Positions 58,278-64,000 of a stretch of 64,000 bases of DNA are shown here, piece after piece. Numbering within the stretch: position 1 is the first letter of the stretch; the number at the start of each line of letters is the position of its first letter. The notes beneath the pieces are model-generated. The model was not told the DNA's origin, made no database searches, and saw only the letters and a program-made list of their open reading frames with translations. This DNA is from Frigoribacterium sp. PhB116 (GTDB lineage Bacteria > Actinomycetota > Actinomycetes > Actinomycetales > Microbacteriaceae), in the NCBI RefSeq assembly GCF_004364285.1, contig NZ_SOBE01000001.1:682001-746000 (forward strand). Reading direction: 5' to 3'. Made by a program: the position numbers and the translations under genes.

Positions 58278-58889
58278 TCAGGCGCGCGGAGCGGAGTCAC
58301 GACGACGCCGCTTCTTCAGCGACTTCTGCATCGTGACCGTGCCGAGCCAGCGGCCGAACTTGAACCCGACCCGGCCCATCCGGCCCACCTCGACGAAGCC
58401 GAGCCGCGCGTGCAGGGCGATCGAGGCGTCGGCCTTGGCGTCGGCGATGACCGCGATCATCTCGCGGATGCCGGCCTCCCTGCAGGCCTCGACCAGCGCC
58501 TCCAGCAGGGCCCGGCCGAGCCCCCGGCCGGTCGCCGCCGCCCGGAGGAAGATCGACGTCTCGACCGTGTACCGGTAGGCGGCCTTGCCGCCCCACGGCG
58601 TCGCGTGGGCGTAGCCGAGCACCTCGCCGGCCGGGCTGACCGCCACGAGGAACGGCATGCCGAGCTTCTGCCCGACGGCCGCCTTGCGGCGCCACTCGGC
58701 CAGGGTCGTCGCCTTCTCGTCGAAGGTCACGCTCGAGTTCGCGACGTAGTGGGAGTGGATCTCGCGGACGTACGGCAGGTCGGCGGGCTCGAGCGGCCTG
58801 ATCTCGAACGAGAACTCGGGCTCGGGGGCCGGCGCAGGGCGGAGCCGACGGGGCAGCTGCCGCCTCTGCTGGTATTCCTCCTCGAGCAC
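58278..58889 (-). CDS. GNAT acetyltransferase, phosphinothricin acetyltransferase-like
   Basis: 203 aa. An N-terminal basic/Pro-rich extension of ~25 residues precedes the GNAT fold: IRPLEPADLPYVREIHSHYV, HATPWGGKAAYRYTVETSIFL and the acetyl-CoA loop GRGLGRALLEALVE. The pattern fits the Pat/MnaT group that acetylates methionine sulfoximine, phosphinothricin or related amino-acid analogues. The basic C-terminus reads KKRRRRDSAPRA. A CAGAGT hexamer 6 nt before the GTG is a weak promoter. Confidence 0.88.
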   Translation of the reverse strand: MLEEEYQQRRQLPRRLRPAPAPEPEFSFEIRPLEPADLPYVREIHSHYVANSSVTFDEKATTLAEWRRKAAVGQKLGMPFLVAVSPAGEVLGYAHATPWGGKAAYRYTVETSIFLRAAATGRGLGRALLEALVEACREAGIREMIAVIADAKADASIALHARLGFVEVGRMGRVGFKFGRWLGTVTMQKSLKKRRRRDSAPRA

Positions 58890-59087
58890 GTCCCCACTCT
58901 GGCACGCCGCCGCCTCGTTCTGCCGCGCTCTGCCGCCTCCTCATTCAGGAACATCGGTCCTGGATCGCGCGGCGGGGGGAACGCGAGTCCTGACCTGTGC
59001 ACGATGCAGGAGGCGCCGCCCGCGATCTCCTGAACCGCGAAGGAGGCGCGGGTCCGGCACCGAGGAGGCGCGGGCAGACCAGCGAGC

Positions 59088-59774
59088 TCAGGGCAGATCG
59101 GGCAGGCGCCAGTCGACGGGCGTGCCGCCCTGCTGCACGAGCAGCTCGTCGACGCGGCTGAACGGCCGCGACCCGAAGAACCCGCGCGACGCCGACAGCG
59201 GGCTCGGGTGCGCCGACTGCACCGTCGGGACGTCGCCGAGCATCGGCACCAGCGACGCCGCGTCGCGACCCCAGAGCAGGCCCGCGAGCGGCCCGCCGCG
59301 CGCGGCGAGCACCTCGACGGCGCGCTGGGTGACGGGCTCCCAGCCCTTGCCGCGGTGCGAGCCGGCCTCGCCGGGGCGCACCGTCAGCACGCGGTTGAGC
59401 AGCATGACCCCGTTGCGCTGCCACGAGGTGAGGTCGCCGTGCGCGACGGGCGGGTGGCCGAGGTCGTCGTGCAGCTCACGGTAGATGTTCGCGAGGCTGC
59501 GCGGCACGGGCCGGACGTCAGGCGCGGTGGCGAACGAGAGCCCGATCGGGTGGCCGGGCGTCGGGTAGGGGTCCTGGCCGACGACGAGCACCTTCACCTC
59601 GTCGAGCGGCGTCGTGAAGACACGGAGCACGGCCTCGCCCGCGGGCAGGTAGCCGCGACCGGCGCGCACCTCGGCGCGGAGGTACTCGCCCATGTCGGCG
59701 ATGAGCGGCGCGACGGGCGCGAGCGCCTCAGCCCAGCTCGGGTGCACCAGGTCGGCGAGCGGGCGCGCGATCAC
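59088..59774 (-). CDS. ung: uracil-DNA glycosylase
   Basis: 228 aa from the GTG at 59774, overlapping the upstream stop (GTGA). The catalytic Asp is in [18 protein letters not shown] and the His in [14 protein letters not shown], with LLNRVLTV and GREAA-type LLWGRDAAS. It removes uracil from DNA. Family 1 enzyme of normal length. It is downstream of an S51-type peptidase and a phosphoribosyltransferase in one coupled set. Confidence 0.96.
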   Translation of the reverse strand: MIARPLADLVHPSWAEALAPVAPLIADMGEYLRAEVRAGRGYLPAGEAVLRVFTTPLDEVKVLVVGQDPYPTPGHPIGLSFATAPDVRPVPRSLANIYRELHDDLGHPPVAHGDLTSWQRNGVMLLNRVLTVRPGEAGSHRGKGWEPVTQRAVEVLAARGGPLAGLLWGRDAASLVPMLGDVPTVQSAHPSPLSASRGFFGSRPFSRVDELLVQQGGTPVDWRLPDLP

Positions 59775-60514
59775 TCCGCGCCCAGCGAGCCGACGGACAC
59801 GCCGACGACGTCGCCCTGCTCGTCGACCTGCGGCTCCACTCGCCAGACGCTGCCGCGGCCGAGCACGGTCAACGCGCCCTCCCCGACGACGAGGGCGGTG
59901 TGCTCGTCGATCGCGACGCCTCCTCGGACCATGCCCGCCTCGGTCGCGGCGACCAGGCGCGTGAGCGTGCCCCACTGGGCGGCGTGCACGTCGACGGCGA
60001 GGTCGACGAGGCCGAGGCCCTCGCCGAGCTCGACCTCGTCGAGGTCCTCCGCGGCGTCCTGGGGGCAGACGGGGACGTCGCCGATCAGCCAGCCGCCGAG
60101 CAGGGCCCGGTCGGCCGCGATCGCGGCACCGGCCGAGAACCCGACGTACGGCAGGCCGTCGCTGACGAGGAGGCGCACCTGGTCGACCAGCGGAGCCACC
60201 GCCTCGAGGTAGGCCGGCGTCAGCCCGCCGCCGACGACGAGGCCGTCGACGTCGCTGAGCACCCGGGTGTCGAAGACGTCGCCTGCCTCGACCACGGTCG
60301 TGACGGCCTCGCAGCGGCCGCCGGACGCGATGAGGGCGGGGAACCCGGTGCGCCACTCCTCCGAGGGCGAGTCGTCGGCGACGACGATCAGCACGCCGAC
60401 CCGCGGGACGTCGCGCCCGACCGCGCGGCCGCGGACCGCCGCCTCGGCGACGAAGAGGTCGTAGAGCCCGGGCTCGTCGGGCGCCCAGCCGCCCCCCACC
60501 AGGTGGATGCTCAC
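59771..60514 (-). CDS. peptidase S51 / cyanophycinase-like protein
   Basis: 247 aa from the GTG at 60514. A class I amidotransferase-like fold carries a Ser nucleophile in [34 protein letters not shown] and [17 protein letters not shown] are family signatures (the conserved His near the end of the second motif). The family includes peptidase E (Asp-dipeptides) and cyanophycinase. Substrate unknown. Coupled by GTGA to both neighbours. Confidence 0.85.
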   Translation of the reverse strand: MSIHLVGGGWAPDEPGLYDLFVAEAAVRGRAVGRDVPRVGVLIVVADDSPSEEWRTGFPALIASGGRCEAVTTVVEAGDVFDTRVLSDVDGLVVGGGLTPAYLEAVAPLVDQVRLLVSDGLPYVGFSAGAAIAADRALLGGWLIGDVPVCPQDAAEDLDEVELGEGLGLVDLAVDVHAAQWGTLTRLVAATEAGMVRGGVAIDEHTALVVGEGALTVLGRGSVWRVEPQVDEQGDVVGVSVGSLGAE

Positions 60515-61152
60515 GAGGCGTCGCCCTGTCCGGCGTCGCGGGTGACGGGAGGCAGGGCGCTCCAGGGGAAGGTGATCCACTGGGAGGTGCGCTTCCAGGT
60601 GAAGTCGGGCTCGAGGATCGTCTGGGGCTTGCTGTAGAGGCACACCGTGCGCACCTCGGAGGCGACCTCCGCGAGCAGGTCGCGGACGAGGGCGAGCGTG
60701 CGGCCCGAGTCGGAGACGTCGTCGACGACGAGCACGCGCTTGCCCGCCAGCGCCGGGGCGTCGAGCGTCGGGGGCAGCAGCACGGGCTCGGGCAGGCGCT
60801 CGTCGACGCCCGTGTAGAACTCCACGTTGATCGACCCGCACATCTTCGTGTCGAGGGCGTACGAGATGGCGCCGGCGAGCACGAGCCCGCCGCGCGCCAC
60901 GGCGACGATCACGTCGGGCGTGAAATCGGCGGCCACGACGTCGCGGGCGAGGTGCCGGGCGGCCTCGCCGAACTCGAGCCAGCCGAGGACCTCGCGCTCG
61001 CCCGACGGTGCGGGACCGGGAGCAGAGGAGGCGGCGGCTGCGGCAGGCGCAGCGGCGTCAGGATCTCCCGCCACGTCGTCCTCCACCACGACGGGGGCCG
61101 CTCCGGCCGACGAGGGGTCGAGGTCGGACGGGGCGTCGGGTGAGGAGACCAT
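60511..61152 (-). CDS. phosphoribosyltransferase
   Basis: 213 aa. An acidic/Ala-Pro-rich leader of ~50 residues precedes the PRTase domain ([14 protein letters not shown]). The PRPP loop is [15 protein letters not shown] and [15 protein letters not shown] lies before it. The C-terminus has [14 protein letters not shown]. The fold fits xanthine-guanine or hypoxanthine PRTases for purine salvage. The ATG lies 6 nt after a TACGGT hexamer. Confidence 0.88.
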   Translation of the reverse strand: MVSSPDAPSDLDPSSAGAAPVVVEDDVAGDPDAAAPAAAAASSAPGPAPSGEREVLGWLEFGEAARHLARDVVAADFTPDVIVAVARGGLVLAGAISYALDTKMCGSINVEFYTGVDERLPEPVLLPPTLDAPALAGKRVLVVDDVSDSGRTLALVRDLLAEVASEVRTVCLYSKPQTILEPDFTWKRTSQWITFPWSALPPVTRDAGQGDAS

Positions 61153-61158
61153 CCCGCA

Positions 61159-61164
61159 ACCGTA
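61159..61164 (-). promoter_or_regulatory. candidate -10 of the PRTase-S51-ung operon, leaderless type
   Basis: Minus-strand TACGGT ends 6 nt before the ATG at 61152; no ribosome-binding site lies between. Confidence 0.45.
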
Positions 61165-61262
61165 CCGGGCCGTGGCGCAGTCGGCGACGCCCGTCGCGGG
61201 ACGAGACGTCCCTGCCGGTCGGCCCCTGGACCTCGTCGGCAGGCGGGCGAGGAGCGGGCCGA

Positions 61263-61276
61263 CTCAGGGCCCTGAG
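61263..61276. promoter_or_regulatory. 14-bp perfect palindrome between divergent genes
   Basis: CTCAGGGCCCTGAG lies between two divergent leaderless-type promoters (61159-61164 minus, 61335-61340 plus). It could bind a dimeric regulator; chance is not excluded. Confidence 0.35.
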
Positions 61277-61334
61277 GTGGCGGGCGGACGAGCCGCTCCG
61301 CTCCGTGCGGAGTCGTCCCAGGAACGGCGAGCTC

Positions 61335-61340
61335 TAGGAT
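61335..61340 (+). promoter_or_regulatory. candidate -10 of the 61348 gene, leaderless type
   Basis: TAGGAT ends 7 nt before the ATG at 61348. Confidence 0.45.
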
Positions 61341-61347
61341 CAGCGTC

Positions 61348-61647
61348 ATGAGCGACCCTTCTTCTCCGCTGCCCACGTCCGACCTCACCTCGGCAGCACT
61401 CACCGACGAGCAAGGGTCCCTCGCCGACACCGCTCGTGACGAAGTCCAGGCGTTCCTCGCCAGCCCTGCCGAGGGCATCCACGACGCGGCCGCGGCCGCC
61501 GTCTTCGCCCTGGAGCACGCCGTCGATGCCCACGTCCCCGTCGCAGACCTCTCGGCGGCTCTCGACGCGAGCCCCGAAGCCGTCCAGGCGATCATCGACC
61601 ACGACATCGATCTCGAGGCGCTGCACCCCGACAACAACGCCGGCTGA
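61348..61647 (+). CDS. small acidic hypothetical protein
   Basis: 99 aa, acidic and helical, with no membrane segment or Cys. A Ser/Thr-rich start (residues 1-25) is followed by helices such as EVQAFLASPAEGIHDAAAAA and a C-terminal DIDLEALHPDNNAG. I do not recognise a family. The promoter hexamer at the right distance and the good start support it as a gene. Confidence 0.6.
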   Translation: MSDPSSPLPTSDLTSAALTDEQGSLADTARDEVQAFLASPAEGIHDAAAAAVFALEHAVDAHVPVADLSAALDASPEAVQAIIDHDIDLEALHPDNNAG

Positions 61648-61715
61648 CCACGACGCGTCGCCCACGGCCAGCCACCGTCGGCGCAGGTGCACCACGGGCC
61701 GGCGTCCAGGCCCCG

Positions 61716-62480
61716 TCAGCGGTCGGGCTGCTCCCACCGGCCGCCGGGAGGCGCGAACACCGTGTCGACGCCGTCCGACCAGAGCAGCGAGTCGGGTGCG
61801 CGGTCAGTGACCCCGGGCAGGCCCGAGTCAGCGACGAGCTCGTCGTCGAGGTCGACCAGCTCGGCGCGGCGCAGCGTCCACGACGCGTGCTCGTTCGGCC
61901 AGTAGCGGGTGCGTCCGCCGCGGGCCACGTGCATGCCCCACCGGCCGGTGAGGAAGTCCGCGAGGGGGTCGCCGACCACCTCGTCGGCGAGCGGGCGGAC
62001 GGCGAGGCGGCTGGACGGCCGCGCTCCGGGGCCGTGGCGGCGGGAGGTGTACTCGACGACGCCTCCTCGTTCTCGTCTCGACATCGACGCCCAGCGGTAC
62101 GGCAGGCCGAGACCGGCCTGCGCGCCGAGCACCGGCAGCAGCTTCTGCGCCTCGAGGGTGCGGAACACGACGCCGCGGCGGCCGAGGTCGTCGACCGAGT
62201 ACAGCCGCACGTTCGTCTCGAGGAACGAGCCCGCCCACGGGACTGCGGGCAACGGCCCGAACGCGCTGCCCGAGAGGCGGAACGGGATGAGCCCGACCCA
62301 CGTAGACCCGTCGTGCACGTCGGGCCGGGTGCCGGGCGGCAGCAGGGGCGCGACCCGCTCGGGCTCCACCCGCCAGTGCGCGAACGCCAGGCCGCCCCAG
62401 TGCTGACGCACGAAGGGGCGACGGAGCAGAGGAGGCGCGGCAGCCGACACCGGGGAGGCGTCCAGCGGGGAGGCGGTCAT
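61716..62480 (-). CDS. DUF2071 (YqjF-like) family protein
   Basis: 254 aa. The family pattern is visible from the start: WGGLAFAHWRVEPERVAPLLPPG, WVGLIPFRLSG, SFLETNVRLYSVDDLGRRGVVFRTLEA and FLTGRWGMH. DUF2071 proteins are uncharacterised and have an acetoacetate-decarboxylase-like beta fold. The ATG lies 6 nt after a TAGCGT hexamer. Confidence 0.85.
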   Translation of the reverse strand: MTASPLDASPVSAAAPPLLRRPFVRQHWGGLAFAHWRVEPERVAPLLPPGTRPDVHDGSTWVGLIPFRLSGSAFGPLPAVPWAGSFLETNVRLYSVDDLGRRGVVFRTLEAQKLLPVLGAQAGLGLPYRWASMSRRERGGVVEYTSRRHGPGARPSSRLAVRPLADEVVGDPLADFLTGRWGMHVARGGRTRYWPNEHASWTLRRAELVDLDDELVADSGLPGVTDRAPDSLLWSDGVDTVFAPPGGRWEQPDR

Positions 62481-62486
62481 GACGCC

Positions 62487-62492
62487 ACGCTA
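62487..62492 (-). promoter_or_regulatory. candidate -10 of the DUF2071 gene, leaderless type
   Basis: Minus-strand TAGCGT ends 6 nt before the ATG at 62480, the same arrangement as at ogt. Confidence 0.45.
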
Positions 62493-62493
62493 G

Positions 62494-63405
62494 CTACCCC
62501 TCCGCCGCGCGCACCCAGTCCACGACCATGCGGCTCTCAGCGGGCGTCGTCTCGTCGGGCGAACCCGGCCAGCGGCCGCCGACGGCGAGGGAGAACAGCA
62601 CATGGAACGGCTGCGTGAACACCCACCGCAGCCCGTCCGGCGCGGACGCGCGGTCGACGCGCTGCACCTCTTCGTCGTCGATCGTCCAGGTGACGGCGTC
62701 GACGGTGCGCGTCACCGCGAAGACGTGGAAGTCGTCGGACAGGGGGACGTCGTGGACCGCGTCTCCCCCTGCCTGCGCGTCGGTGGTCGGCGCCGTGAGC
62801 GTGCCGCCGTGCAGCAGGTGCGTCGAGGTGCCGGTCGAGAACGGGGTCTCGACGACGTCGACCTCGCCGGCGGCCGGCCAGCCGACGGTGTCGACCGAGT
62901 CGCCGAGCAGCCAGAAGGCAGGCAGCAGGCCGGTGCCGTCGGGCAGCCGGACGCGTGCCGCGACCGTGCCGGCCCCGAACGACCGCTTCGTCTGCGTCGT
63001 GATCCGACCGGAGGTGGCCGAGCCGTCGGCGCCGACGGTCGCGGTGATCACGAGGTGCCCGTCGCCGTCCAGCACGGCCGCGTCGGCCGTGTACGTCTGC
63101 AGCTCGTCGTTGCCCCAGCCGCCCGCACCGGTCTGCGCCGTCCACGACGCCGCGTCCGGCGGCGTGCCCGCGGGGCCGTCGAAGTCCTCGGTCCAGGTCG
63201 CGTCGCCGAGCGGGGCCTCGATGCCGGTCGCGGCGCGCACCACCGGCACGACGACGGAGGCGCCCACCAGGACGAGGGCGAGCACGCCCGAGCCGGCGGC
63301 GACGACGCCCGCGACCACGGCAGGGCGCGCCGCGAGGCGGCCGGCGCGCCGGGCGACTCGGCGGCCGACCGGGCCGTCGTCCCCGCGGCCAGCGTGGCGA
63401 CTCAC
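62494..63405 (-). CDS. glycoside hydrolase family 16 protein, membrane-anchored
   Basis: 303 aa from the GTG at 63405, overlapping the upstream stop. A basic N-terminus and one hydrophobic helix (~35-60) lead to an extracellular GH16 jelly-roll. The catalytic motif is GEVDVVET (nucleophile Glu, Asp, acid/base Glu), with FDGPAGTPP-type start and NDELQTYTADAAVLDG. GH16 enzymes cleave beta-1,3 or beta-1,4 glucans and related polymers. It sits outside the cell, anchored at the N-terminus, or is released. Confidence 0.9.
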   Translation of the reverse strand: MSRHAGRGDDGPVGRRVARRAGRLAARPAVVAGVVAAGSGVLALVLVGASVVVPVVRAATGIEAPLGDATWTEDFDGPAGTPPDAASWTAQTGAGGWGNDELQTYTADAAVLDGDGHLVITATVGADGSATSGRITTQTKRSFGAGTVAARVRLPDGTGLLPAFWLLGDSVDTVGWPAAGEVDVVETPFSTGTSTHLLHGGTLTAPTTDAQAGGDAVHDVPLSDDFHVFAVTRTVDAVTWTIDDEEVQRVDRASAPDGLRWVFTQPFHVLFSLAVGGRWPGSPDETTPAESRMVVDWVRAAEG

Positions 63406-64000
63406 GACGCCTGGTCCGCCGTGCCGACTCCCAGGGCGTCGAGCAGCGCGACCGGCTCGGTCAGCACCCGCCGCGCGGCCCGCTCGACGACCTCCGGCGA
63501 CGGGGCGCCCGCCCCGAGCGCGACGGTCACCTGCACCACCCCGTCGACGATGAGCAGCTGCACGCTGACCGCGCCGGGGCCGACCGGGTCGACGGCGTAC
63601 GCCGCCTCGGCGGGGCGGCCGTCGCGGACCCACGGCAGGCGCTGGATCGAGCGGACGACGCCGACCGAGCTGAGCGAGACGCGCGCGGGGACGCTGCCGG
63701 GACGGGCCGCGGAGGGACCTGGTCCGCCGGACGCCGTCGGCGGGGCGGATCGGCGCGGCCTCAGCGTCTCGCGTGCGGCACCGATCGCGAGGGCGGCGAG
63801 CGGCCGTCCCGACGACACGGTCGCCCGCAGGGCCCGCTCCACGGCGAGGGCGTCCAGGCCGCCGCCGATCGGCAGGGCGGTGACGAAGTTGCCGGGCACC
63901 TGGTCGTCTCCGTCGAGCCACTGCCGCACGTCGTAGACGACGTCGCTCAGCGGGTCGAGGTCGACCCCCTCGTCGAGCAGGGCACGGCGGAGCATCACGA
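63402..64000 (-). CDS. C-terminal part of an unrecognised protein, cut by the right edge
   Basis: At least 198 residues of one open frame that runs to the window end. The ATG at 63995 and GTG at 63998 may be internal. Visible segments are QVPGNFVTALPIGGGLDAL, ATVSSGRPLAALAIGAARETL and a C-terminal beta/alpha part (AVSVQLLIVDGVVQVTVALGAG). The order recalls the C-terminal half of condensation or acyltransferase-like (PapA/WS-DGAT-like) folds, but no catalytic HHxxxD is in view. It is coupled to the GH16 gene by GTGA, so both may act on a surface polymer or lipid. Confidence 0.5.
   Translation of the reverse strand, partial: VMLRRALLDEGVDLDPLSDVVYDVRQWLDGDDQVPGNFVTALPIGGGLDALAVERALRATVSSGRPLAALAIGAARETLRPRRSAPPTASGGPGPSAARPGSVPARVSLSSVGVVRSIQRLPWVRDGRPAEAAYAVDPVGPGAVSVQLLIVDGVVQVTVALGAGAPSPEVVERAARRVLTEPVALLDALGVGTADQAS

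Overview
The window is very GC-rich, gene-dense bacterial chromosome. Its codon use (third positions almost always G or C), many GTG starts, GTGA/ATGA stop-start overlaps and actinobacterial gene order point to a member of Micrococcales, most likely Microbacteriaceae (inference from gene content; the genus is not proven). I see no phage, insertion sequence, CRISPR array, rRNA or replication origin.

Region 1 (1-14338, minus strand). A contiguous set encodes an FHA protein, a PP2C phosphatase, a membrane Ser/Thr kinase, a giant (about 1,954 aa) secreted/surface protein of tandem Ig-like and FN3 domains, a MoxR AAA+ ATPase, a DUF58 protein, a TgpA-like membrane protein whose transglutaminase domain lacks the catalytic Cys and His, and a zinc-ribbon protein cut by the window edge. 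This is the best candidate for a poorly described system: a phospho-signalling and AAA+ assembly or remodelling apparatus built around one large cell-surface protein.

Region 2 (14516-15858). ogt (plus) and yaaA (minus) converge and overlap at their 3' ends; yaaA lies just downstream of atpC.

Region 3 (15887-37365, minus strand). This is a long housekeeping block read argS, DUF2993 protein, lysA, hom, thrC, thrB, rho, prfA, prmC, tsaC, wecA-like, atpI-like, atpB-E-F-H-A-G-D-C. The order matches the block known from mycobacteria, except that rpmE is absent between rho and prfA. It combines Arg-tRNA charging, the aspartate-family amino-acid pathway, transcription and translation termination, t6A tRNA modification, a polyprenyl-phosphate sugar-phosphate transferase and the F1Fo ATP synthase.

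Region 4 (37462-49925). Mixed short operons: a class I glutamine amidotransferase, a PdxH-like oxidase, tRNA-Arg(CCG) with a strong hairpin downstream, a small conserved-looking protein, an EamA exporter, a membrane-stress-like set (TPM-domain protein, PspA, DUF418-type acyltransferase), an arginase-family protein coupled to an enoyl-CoA hydratase, CsbD, and a coupled trio of flavin disulfide reductase, a 118-aa HExxH protein and a short-chain dehydrogenase.

Region 5 (49964-56787). Two siderophore-interacting-type proteins, each preceded by a DtxR/IdeR-like iron box that overlaps its promoter, then a five-gene Dpp/Opp-type ABC transporter.

Region 6 (56797-64000). Amidase, GNAT acetyltransferase, uracil-DNA glycosylase coupled to an S51-type peptidase and a phosphoribosyltransferase, a short hypothetical, a DUF2071 protein, a GH16 glycosidase and a gene cut by the right edge.

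Across the window, many first genes of transcription units carry a TANNNT -10 hexamer 6-8 nt before the start codon, which suggests widespread leaderless mRNAs. The 9-mer GAGGAGGCG is also strikingly frequent.
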